Origin: Cherax quadricarinatus
Lineage: Eukaryota; Arthropoda; Malacostraca; Decapoda; Parastacidae
DNA: 64,000 bases
Assembly (NCBI RefSeq): GCF_038502225.1
Contig: NC_091391.1
Span: 6,604,393-6,668,392, forward strand
Reading direction: 5' to 3'
This document shows positions 53,211 through 64,000 of this stretch, piece after piece. A model generated the notes under the pieces. The model was not told where the DNA came from. It was given only the letters and a program-made list of their open reading frames with translations, and searched no databases. A program made the translations under genes and the position numbers. Numbering within the stretch: position 1 is the first letter of the stretch; each line of letters starts with the position of its first letter.

Positions 53211-56200
53211 CCTGGCCTGCCTGCGACACAACCTGACCTGACACAACCTGTTCTGGCCTGACACACAGCCTGAGCATAGGCCTGGCTGGCCTGACACAAG
53301 CCTGGAGCCTGAAGCACAGCACAAGCACAACTGGCACAGGCCTGGCCTGGCCTGACACCCAGCTGACACAGCACAAGAGCAACCTGGGCCTGACCTGACA
53401 CTGCTGGGCCTGGGTACAAGCGCACAGCCTGGAGCAGAACGCTGCTGCACAGCACTGCTGACACTGCACTGACGCTGCACAGCCTGGGCCTGTGTGGCTG
53501 AAGCACCCAGCACAGGCCTGGGCCTGGGCCTGGCACAGGCACCAAGGCCTTGACACAGCCTGGCCTGACACACAGCCTGGAGCCTGGCATGACTGGCTGG
53601 CTGGCCTGGAGCACGGCCTGGCCTGACACGGCACAACCTGGGCTGACACGGCACGGCACGGCGCAACTGACAACCTGGGCTGGCCTGGCCTGGCGCAGCT
53701 GGGCGCAGCGCGGCTGGCTGGCACAGACAACCGCAAACCGGCACAAGCGCGACACGGCCGCAGCACAGCACAGAGCCTGGCCTGACACGGCACAAGCTGA
53801 GCCTGACACAGCGCAGCACAGAGCGCAGGCACCAGGCCTGGCGCGGCGCAAGCACGGCCTGGCGCAGCACCAGCACCAGGCACGGCCTGACACAGCGCAG
53901 CACCGACCTGACACAACGCAGCCTGACACAACCTGACGCTGCACAGCACCGACCTGACGCTGCGCACGCGGCACAGAGCGCGGCACGACGCTGCACGGCA
54001 CGGCGCAGCACGACACGGCTGCACGACACTGCACAGCCTGGCACAGCCACCTGGCACTGCACGGCCTGACACAGCACTGCTGCACAGCACAGCACGGCAC
54101 TGCAGCACAGACACAGCGCAGCACTGCACAGGCGCAGCGCTACACAGCGCAACGCTACACAGCACCCAGCACAGAGCACAGCCTGCTTCAAGACCTGACA
54201 CTCACAGCACAGGCCTGACCTGGCCTGACACAACCTGAACACAGCAACACAGCACCAACCTGGCCTGACACAACTGTACAGACACAACGCAACCTGGCCT
54301 GACACAACCTGACACTACACAACACAGACACAACACAAACCCCGCAACTGACACAACTGAAGCCTGGCCTGACACAGCACAACGCTGCAACTGGAAACCT
54401 GAAGCCTGGCCTGACACAACTGGAGCCTGACACAACGCTGCACAGCCTGGGCCTGACACAGCCACAACCTGGGCCTGGCACAGCACAGGCTGGCCTGACA
54501 CTACTGACACAACCTGGCCTGACACACTTCGACCTGACACAACTGCTTCTCGACCTGGCCTGAGCACAACTGACATGCACAAGCACAAACAGTGCGGCCT
54601 GGCACAGAGCCTGGCCTGTGCACACAACTGGAGCCACGAAGCACAGGCACAGCACAGCACAGAGCACCCAGCACGAAGCACGAAGCACAGCACAGCACAA
54701 CACAGGCCTGACACAGCCTGGCCTGACACAGCACCAGAGCCTGACGCAACCTGAGCCTGACACAACCTGAGCTACTGACACTGCACACAGCCAAACACAA
54801 CACAACACAACACAACACAAACACAACACAACACAACACAACACAAACACAACACAAACACAACACAACACAAACACAACACAACACAACACATTTAACA
54901 CATTACAACCTAACTAACCTAACACTACAACACAAACACAACACAACACAACACAACACAACACAACACAAACACTACACAACACAAACACAACACAACA
55001 CAACACAACACAAACACAACACAACACAAACACAACACAACACAAACACAACACAAACACAACACAACACAACACAACACAAACACAACACAACACAACA
55101 CAAACACAACACAACCTGGCACAAAACTGCCTGACACAACACAACACAACACAAACTGCCACAACACAACACAACACAACACTACACAACTATACAACAC
55201 AACACAAACACAACTAACCTAACACGACACAACCTAGCCTAACTAACCCTGGCTTACAACACTACACAACACAACACAACACTACACTACACTACACAAC
55301 ACAAACACAAACCACAACCTGACACAACCTGGCTTACAACTTCTTCGACACAACACAACACAACACAACCTGAACACAGACACAACACAACACAGCACAA
55401 CACAACACAACACAAACACAACACAACACAACCCCACAAACCTGAAGCCTAGGCCCACAACCTGTACAGACCTGGCCTGGCACTCGACACAACCCACAAC
55501 CTGACACAACTGACACAACTGCACTACACAACTGCAACTGCAAGCACAGCACAAACACAACACAAACCTGACACAACACAACCGCCTGGCTTACAACACA
55601 ACACAAACATCGTACAACACAACATAAACATCGTACAACACAACACAACCTACTGACACAACCACAACACAACCTGACACTACACAACTGGAAACACAAC
55701 ACAACACTACACAAAGCCCCACAACCTGACACTGCCCCAAACACAGACACAACTGACACTACACAGAGCCTGACTGTACAACCTGACACAACTGCTACAC
55801 AACCTGACACAACCTGACACAGCACTGCACAGGCCTGGCCTGACACTGCATAACTGGGCTGACACAACCTGACACTGCACCGCTGGAGTACAGCCTGACA
55901 CTGCTACAAACCTGGCACAACGCTACACGAAGGCACGGCCTGGCGCTCTGGAGCCTGGCCTGGCTGGCCTGGCGCTACGCAACAGCGCGGCCTGACGCTG
56001 CCAGCTGAGCCTGGCCGCAAGCGCTGCTGCACCGACACAACCTGACACAACCTGAGCACTGCCTGACACAAGCACGGCACTACACGGCCTGACACTGCAC
56101 AGCTGGGCCACGGCCTGACGCTACTGGGCCTGGCACGACACTGCACCAGGCCTGGCCTGGCCTGACACGGCCTGAAACACAACTGGGCCTTGCACAGCCT

Positions 56201-59200
56201 GGGCTGGCCTGGAGCGCGGCGCTGCACGGCCTGGCCTGACGCTACCGCAGCGCAACCTGGGCCTGACGCTGCAGGCACCCAGCTGGGGCCTGGCCTGGGC
56301 GGCACTGCACAGCTGAGACGCTGCACCAGCCTGGAGCACTGCGCACGGCGCTGCACACGACGCGGCTGGCCTGGGCCTGACACAGCCTGGGCGCGACACA
56401 AGGCCTGACACAACTGGAGGCGCGGCGCAACTGCAAGCCTGGGCCTGACTGTGCTGCACGGCACGGAGCACTGCGCAGCCTGGGCCTGACCTGGCGGCCT
56501 GGCCTGGGCCTGGCCTGGAGCACAGCACCGGAGCGCGGCCTGGCACAGGAGCGCTGCTGTGGCACCGGCCTGACCTGGCCTGACGCAGCACAGGCCTGGC
56601 CTGGAGCGCAACGCCTGGGCCGCGGCCTGACGCAGCCTGGGCGCAGGCGCAACTGGAGCCTGGCGCAAGCTGGGCCGCGACACAGCACAAGGCACGACGG
56701 CCACCAGACGCAGCGCTGCACAGGCACTGCAACGCAGACGCTGCACCCGGCTGGCCTGGAGCCTGACGCTGCACGGCCACAGGCCTGGGCCTGACACTTT
56801 GCAGCCGCTGGGCACGGCCTGGGGACAGGCGCTGCTGACACAGCCTGGGCATGACGCACTACTGGAGCGCTGCACAGCCTGGAGCCTGCACGGCCTGGCG
56901 CAGACACAGTGACACTGCACGACACAGCACAGGCCTGGGCCTGGGCACTGACGCTGCACAGCTGGAGCGCTGCGCAGGCCCCTGGAGCTGGCCTGGGCCT
57001 GAGCATGCACGGCACGGCCTGACACTGCACGGCACAGCTGGGCCTGACGCTGCACAGCCTGGCTGGAGCGCAACCTGGGCACGAAGCGCTGCACAGCCTG
57101 GGCGCTGCACCCAGCCTGGAGCACTGCACGGCACTGCTGGGCCTGGCACTGCACAGGCCTGACATGACGCTGCACAGCCTGGGCCACTACTGGCTGGGCC
57201 TGGCCTGACACAAGCACTGCACAGCCTGGAGCTGGCCTGGGCCTGACCTGACTGCTACACGGCCTGGCCTGACACTGCGCAACTGGGCACTGCACAGCAC
57301 CCAGGCCTGGCCTGACACTGCACGGCCTGGCCTCAGGCCTGACACAGCGCTGCACGGCGCTGCACGGCCTGGCCTGGGCCTGACACGGCACTGCACGGCC
57401 TGGCTGGCCACTGCACAAGCCTGGAGCCTGGCCTGACGCTGCCTGGCCTGACACAGCACAGGCACAGCTGGCCTGGGCCACCAGCCTGGGCCTGACACAA
57501 CACAGACACAACCTGTGCTACACAAGCACAAGACACAACCCCTGACACTGCACAACGCCTGAGCGCTGCACAACCTGGGCCTGGCCTGACGCAACCCAAG
57601 CCTGGAGCGCAACCTGGGCGCAAGCACACAGAGCCGCGACGCAACTGGAGGCGCTGCTGACACCAGGGCTGGGCGCAACCTGACGCACCGGCTGGGCCTG
57701 GCCTGGGCCTGGCCTGGGCTGGCCTGGCTGGCCTGGGCGCGACGCAGCACCAGGCGCAGCTGACCTGGGCCTGGCCTGGCCTGGGCCTGACGGCCTGGAG
57801 CACGAGCACTGCTGGAGCCACTTTTGGCACCGGGCCGCTGCTGACGCGGCCTGGGCCTGACGCTGCACGACGCAACCTGGGCCTGTTGCTGCTGACGCAA
57901 CCTGGGCGCAACCTGAGGACGGCCCCTGCGGCGCGGCTGGGCCTGACACTGCTGGAGCGCTACTGGCACAGACGCTGCACAGCACAACTGGGCGGCGCTA
58001 CACTGACACAGCCTGGGACACCAGCACAGGCCTGACGCACTACGCAGCACAGCCTGACACTGCACAACCTGGAGCACTGCAGCCTGAGCCTGGCCTGGCG
58101 CACGGCTGGCCTGGGCCTGGCACAGCACTGCAGCACTGCACGGCCTGGCACAAGGCCACAAGCACTGACTGCACACAGCCTGGCCTGACACTGCAGCCTA
58201 GGCCTGGCCTGACACTGCACGGCCTGGCCTGGCCTAGGCCTGACACAACACAAACACAAGCTGAGCCTGACACAACTCGAGCCTGGCCTGACACTGCACC
58301 AGCCTGAGCCACCAACTGACACTGCACAACTGGACGCTGCAACCTGGAGCCTGGCCTGGCCTGACACAGCACAGGCCTGAACTGGGCCACGGCCTGGGCC
58401 TGACTGCTTCGACACTACACAGCTTTGCGACACACTGGCCTGGCCTGACACCCAGCTGGGCACCCAACCTGGAGCACTGGCCTGGGCCTGACCTGACACA
58501 GCACAGGCCTGACGCAGCCTGGGCCTGACACAGCTGGAGCCTGACACAGCCTGGGCCTGACAGCCCCTGGGCCTGACACTGCACAAGGCGCTGCACAGCT
58601 GGGCGCTGCACAGCGCAGCCTGGAGCCTGACACTGCACGGCCTGGCCTGGGCGCGACGCTGCCGCGGCACAGCCTGGGCCTGGCCTGGGGACGGCTTGCT
58701 GCACGGCTGGCCTGGAGCCTGACGCTGCACCAGGGCGCTGCACTGGCCTGGAGCGCTGCACGAGCTGGCTGGGCCTGACGCTGCACGGCTGAGCTGGAGG
58801 CGCAGCCTGGACGCAGCCTGCACAGCACAGGCACTGCACAGCCTGAGCGCACCTGCGACACGGCCTGCCTGGCCTGACACGGCGCTGCAGCGCAGCCTGG
58901 GCCTGACACTGCACGGCGCAGCGCAGGCCTGGCACAGACCTGGCGCACCACGGCCTGGGCGCTGCGCAGCTGGAGCGCTGCGCGACGCTGCTCGGCCTGA
59001 CGCTGCACCAGCCTGGAGCCGCCACCAGCACCGACGCTGGCTGGCGGGCCTGACACTGCACGGCACAACCTGGAGCGCAGCCCCCGCTGCGACGCAGCAC
59101 AAGGCCTGACGCTGCCGCGGCGCTGGCGCTGCACCCAGCGCAGGCCTGACTGCAGCACAGAGCCTGACGCTGCAGCGCAAGCCGCAGCGCGGCCTGACGC

Positions 59201-62200
59201 TACACGGCCTGGCCTAGATAAGACGCAGCCTGACACCAACGCAGACGCTGCCTGGCCTGGCCTGGGCCTGACCTGGCCTGGCCTGACACTACACAACTGG
59301 CCTGAGCCTGGGTACTACCTGACACAGCACAAGCCTGACACTACTGACACTACACAGACAAGACACTTTCACACAACTGGGCACTGCACAGCCTGGAGCC
59401 GCTGCACAAGGCCTGGCGCTGCACAGGCGCTGACACTGCAGCGCAGGCAATGCTGCAAGCACCAGGCACGGCCTGACACAACATGGGCCTGGCTGGGCCT
59501 GGCACTGCCTGGGCACGACACTGCACTGCACAGCCTGGGCCTGACACTGCACAGCCTGACACGGCATGGAGCACAGCACAGGCCTGACACGAGCGCAGCA
59601 TAGAGCTGGCCTGACACAGGCACTGCTGGGCCTGACGCTGCCGCAGCACCAGGCACAAGGCCTGACACTCACTGGAGCACACGGCCTGCTGGGCCTGACG
59701 CTGCTGGAGCACAGCTGGAGACGCCGCGGCTGGAGCGCTGCCTGACGCGGCGCTGCTGGAGCGCGGCACTGCACAGGCCTGACGTTGCCTGGGCCTGGCT
59801 GGAGCGCGCGCAGCCTGGGCCTGGCGCGACGCTGCACAGCCTGGAACGCTGCACGGCGCAACGCTGCACCAGAGCTGACGCTGCTGGAGCCTGACGCTGC
59901 GCAGAGCACGGCGCCGTTGCTGCGCAGCCGCAGACGCTGCACCAGCCTGGGCCGCTGCTGGCGCAAGGCCTGACACGACACGGCGCTGCACGGGCGCAAG
60001 GCGCGACGCTGCACGGCGCGGGCGCTGCACAGGCCTGACGCTGCAGGCCTGGCCTGGAGCGCTGCGGCCTGGCACTGCACAGCCTGGAGCACGACGCTGC
60101 ACAAGGCGCAGCACTGCACGGCGCTGCTGGACGCAAGCGCTGCTGAAGCTGGAGGCCTGGCGCTGCGCAGCGCAACGCTGCTGGAGCGCGGCGCTACGCA
60201 GGCCTGACGCTGCGCCGACCGCCAACTGGGCGCTGCGCAGCTGAGCGCTGCACAGCCTGGAGCGCTGCGCAGCGCAGACGCTGCACGGCGCTGCTGGAGC
60301 GCAGACGCTGCACGAAGCGCTACCTGGGCCTGGCGCAAGCATCGGCCTGGCCCTGGAGGCCTGACGCTGCCTGGGCCTGGCACTGCACGGCACTGCGCAG
60401 GCGCGTCGCTGACACTGCACCGGCCGCGGCACTGCGCAAGCGCAACTGGAGCGCTGCACGGCCTGGCGCCGCTGCTGGGTACGCCGCAGCTGGAGCGCTG
60501 CTGGAGCGCTGCAGCACCAGACGCTGCACGGCTGGCACGGCGCTGGAGCGCTGCACGACGCCTGCACCAGGCGCTGCCTGACACGGCGCTACTGGGCGCT
60601 GCAGCCTGGAGCCTGGCCTGGCCTGACCGCAGACGCTGCGCGAGCCTGGAGCGCTGCGCTGCACTGCACAGGCGCTGCACGGCGCAGCGCGGCCGCTGCA
60701 CCGGGCACTGCACGGCGCGAAAGCTGGAGCGCTGCATGACGCAACTGGGACGCTGCACGAGCACTGCACAGACGCTGCGCAGCCTGGGCCGCGGCGCAAG
60801 GCGCTGCACAGCGCAGACGCTGCACTGCACGGCGCTGCACAGGCGCTGCACGGCACGGCCGCGGCGCTGCACAGGCCGCTGCGCAGCGCTACTGCGACGC
60901 TGCGCGGCCTGGGCCTGACGCGCGCCGACGCTACCTGAAGCCTGGGCACGGCGCTCTGGCACGGAGCACTGCGGCCTGGCGCAAGACACTGCGGGCCTGG
61001 CCTGACACCAACCTGGGCACTGCGGCGCTACTGGGCGCTGCACAGCCCTGGAGCCTGACGCTGCTGGAGCGCTGCACGGCCTGGAGCCTGGCGCTGCACC
61101 GGCCGCAGGCCGCTGCACGGCCTGGAGCCGCTGCTGCACAGGAGCGCGACGCTGCGCGAAGCGCCGCAGGCGCGACGCTGCACGACGCTGCACGGCACCA
61201 GGCGCTGCGCAGCGCAGGCCTGACGCTGCGCAGCGCAGGTGACGCAGGCCTGGCGCTGCGCGAATAGGGCGCGGCCTGGGCCGCCGCAGCCTGGGCCTGA
61301 CGCAGCGCAATTTGGCGCTGCACGACGCCGCAGCTGGAGCCCGCGGCGCTGCGCGGCCTGGCCTGGGCACGACGCTGCGCACGACGCTGCGGCGCTGCTG
61401 GAGCGCTGCACGGCCTGACGCACTACGCAACCTGGGCGCTGCTGACACGGGCACGGCCTGGCCTGGGCCTGACGCTGCAGGCCTGACCTGGCGCAAGGCC
61501 TGACGCTGCACGGCGCTGCGCGGCACCAGGCGCAGCGCTGCGCGACCTGGCACCGGGCGCGACGCTGCGCCGCACGGCACTGCGCGGCGCTGCGCGAGCG
61601 CTGCGCAGGCGCGGCGCGACGCTGCACAGGCTGCGCAGCACAGGCGCTGCACCAGCGCAGTACGGCGCGGCTGGGCGCGACGCTGCACGCGGCCTGGGCC
61701 GCGGCGCTGCACTTGCGCGGCGCTGCACGGCGCTGCCTGACGCTGCACGGCGCTGCGCGGCCTGGCCTGGAGCGCTGCACAGCACCGGGCGCACGCAGGC
61801 CGCAAGGCGCGGCCTGAGCCTGGGCGCGACGCTGCGCGACGCTGCACGCAGCCTGGGCCTGACGCTACGCGCCACGCGACGCTGCCTGACGCTGCACGGC
61901 GCTGCTGACGCTGCGCAGCGCAGTACTGCCGCTGCAGCTGGCGCGGCGCTGCCTGACGCAACACGCAGGCGCAACCTGGCCTGAGCACAGCCTGGGCCGC
62001 GACACTCCACTGCGCAACCTGGAGCCCGCGGCCTGACACTGCGCACAGCGCGCCGCTGCGCTGCCTGACGCTGCACGGCCGCCACTGGCTTTGGGCGCAG
62101 CGCTGCACAGCCTGGCGCTACGCAGCACCGACCTGACGCTGCGCAGCGCTGCGCTGCGCCACGCGACGCTACGCAGCGCAGGCCTGACGCTGCGCGACCG

Positions 62201-63125
62201 CGACGCAGCCGCTGCAGCCTGAGCCTGACGCTGCACAGCACAGGCGCGACGCGGCCTGGGCCTGACACTGCACGGCGCTGCGCACAACTGGGCACGGCCT
62301 GACGCAACCTGGGCACGGCCTGAGCACAGACACCAAGGCGCACCACGACACTGCTGGCCTGGGCCTGACGCTGCGGCACAGGCCTGACGCTGCACAGCCT
62401 GGGCCTGGCTGAACCCTGGGCCTGACACTGCTGACACTGCACCAGCTGGGCACAAGCACTGCACGGCCTGGCACGACACAGCCTGGCCTGGGCCTGTGCT
62501 GCCTGGCCTGGCCTGGGCCTGACACTGCACAGCTGGGCACGAGCACAACCTCAAGGCCTGACTTTCCTGACACTGCACAGCCTGGGCCTGGCTTACTGCA
62601 ACTGACACAGGCCTGACACTGCACTACCTGGAGCGCAGCACAAACTGGAGCTGTACTGCACAGGCACTGCCTGACATGGGCACAGGCACTGCACGGCACG
62701 GCCTGACACTGCACAGCGCTGCACACAGCACCTGGAGCCTGGCCACTGGCCTGGGCCTGACGCTGCTCGGCCTGGGCGCGGCGCAGCCTGGGCACGGCGC
62801 TGCACTTTGCGCTGCGGCACAAGAGCGCGGCGCTGCACGGCTGGCCTGGCGCGGCCTGGCGCAGGCACGGCCTGGCCTGGCCTGGGCCCGCGACGCTGCA
62901 CGGCGCAGACGCAGTACGAGCACCGGAGCGCAGGCACAGGCCTGGAGCGCAGCGCTGCACGGCGCAGCCGCAGCACAAAGGCGCAACGCACGCGGCGCTG
63001 CACAGGCACAGGCCTGACGCTGCGCAGACAAGGCGCTGCGCGGCCTGGCCTGGGCACGACGCCGCACCGGCCTGGAGCGCGACGCCGCGACACGGCACAG
63101 GCGCAGCGCTGCAAGGCCTGACACT
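53211..63125 (+). repeat. Degenerate, GC-rich pentanucleotide satellite, about 9.9 kb
   Basis: Built almost wholly of five-base words of pattern C-V-Y-D-R: CCTGG, CCTGA, CACAG, CACTG, CACGG, CGCTG, CGCAG, CGCGG, CACAA, with occasional one-base slips (CCTGGG). T is nearly always followed by G or A. At 54785-55680 it reverts to CACAA/CACTA-rich text with CCTAA words (AACCTAACTAACCTAACAC near 54905). CpG content rises rightwards and peaks at 60-63 kb. Cys-, Ala-, Arg- and Pro-rich minus-strand frames of up to 939 codons result from stop-free word choice. Confidence 0.93.
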
Positions 63126-63650
63126 GGGCGCGGACACTACACTACACAACACAACACAACACTACACTACACAACACAACACAACACAACACAACACAAC
63201 ACAACACTACACTACACAACACTACACAACACAACACAACACTACACAACACTACACTACACAACACAACACAACACAACACAACACAACACAACACAAC
63301 ACTACACAACACAACACAACACTACACTACACAACACAACACAACACAACACAACACAACACAACACTACACTACACAACACTACACAACACAACACTAC
63401 ACAACACAACACAACACTACACTACACAACACTACACAACACAACACTACACAACACAACACAACACAACACTACACTACACAACACTACACAACACAAC
63501 ACAACACAACACAACACAACACAACACAACACAACACAACACTACACTACACTACACTACACAACACTACACAACACTACACTACACAACACAACACAAC
63601 ACTACACAACACAACACAACACAACACTACACAACACAACACTAAACACA
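63126..63650 (+). repeat. Pentanucleotide satellite, CACAA/CACTA right edge
   Basis: Pure CACAA and CACTA words for 525 bp with no G until the end (CACTACACAACACAACACAA-type). The change from the GC-rich core at 63125 is abrupt. Confidence 0.96.
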
Positions 63651-63723
63651 CAACCCATCATCTGATGGTCGAACATAGCTCCTCATGTATAGTTACTGAT
63701 CTACCATCAATATCTGAGTGCTG

Positions 63724-64000
63724 TTCAGTGCGCTGTTCTGGGTGCCACAGTGCTGTTCTGGGTGCCAGAGTGCTGTTCTGGGTGCCAGAGTGCTGTTCTG
63801 GGTGCAAGAGTGCTGTTCTGGGTTCCAAAGTGCTGTTCTGGGTGCCAGAGTGCTGTTCTGAGTGCCAGAGTGCTGTTATGGGTGCCAGAGTGCTGTTCTG
63901 AGTGTAAGAGTGCTGTTCTGGGTGCCAGAGTGCTGTTCTGGGTGCCAGAGTGCTGTTCTGGGTGCCAGAGTGCTGTTCTGGGTGCCAGAGTGCTGTTCTG
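63724..64000 (+). repeat. 20-bp minisatellite running off the right edge, about 14 units seen
   Basis: Unit GGGTGCCAGAGTGCTGTTCT, with GTTCCAAAG, GTAAGAG and CCACAG variants in the first units. It continues past the window. Confidence 0.96.

Noticed and set aside
53058..63152. Many Cys-, Ala-, Arg- and Pro-rich minus-strand frames, up to 939 codons
   Set aside because: They result from a word set that cannot form stops on that strand. Overlapping frames of similar length exist in other phases, with no domain recognised.

Overview
This is eukaryotic, repeat-dominated DNA from an arthropod. A decapod crustacean is the best guess, from the mix of repeats and from a kinase gene that reads very like Drosophila Frayed; the species cannot be read from the sequence. 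Only one host gene is supported: the 5' half of a frayed/OXSR1/STK39 (SPAK-OSR1) kinase gene on the minus strand. Five exons lie at 36903-37096, 25095-25207, 16468-16604, 11503-11616 and 7098-7263. They join in frame into about 235 residues, from the N-terminus through the glycine loop, AIK lysine, HRD, DFG and the WNK-target T-loop to APEVMEQ. The rest of the kinase and the C-terminal regulatory domains lie beyond the left edge. The introns are 4 to 12 kb and packed with repeats.

Window positions 1-37100 (introns of the kinase) hold an RTE-like LINE family. It includes one nearly complete, very young copy (19792-22905), an older copy with two nonsense codons (1-3041) and several 3' fragments. 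Also present are SINEs whose 3' tail matches that LINE, tRNA-derived SINEs, a broken piggyBac-like transposase, two TTAA-flanked piggyBac-type non-autonomous elements, and many short TA-flanked inverted-repeat elements of pogo/Tigger type. Tandem arrays occur here with units of 3, 20/23, 29, 32, 36/41 and 48 bp. Several of these grew out of identifiable pieces of SINEs.

Positions 37100-43000 are a transition zone upstream of the kinase. They contain a low-repeat stretch, dinucleotide runs, CR1/Jockey-like reverse transcriptase fragments, and a 30-bp array whose every unit carries a perfect palindrome.

Positions 43000-64000 are almost entirely tandem DNA. A 4.0-kb array of a 20-bp unit is framed by a 37-bp inverted repeat (43024-47133). 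It is followed by a 4.45-kb array of an unrelated 20-bp unit (47487-51934), a second copy of the 30-bp palindromic array (52004-52440), and about 10.7 kb of degenerate pentanucleotide satellite running from (CACAA)n/(CACTA)n into GC-rich CCTGG/CCTGA/CGCTG words (52914-63650). A final 20-bp array leaves the window. The long open frames in this half are by-products of repetition, not genes.

I found no new protein-coding system. The unusual material is structural: retroelement-seeded satellites, an inverted-repeat-framed satellite, a 10-kb degenerate pentamer satellite compatible with altered or mis-called telomere-type repeat, a LINE with a 193-bp perfect flanking duplication, and a 99-bp-arm palindrome.
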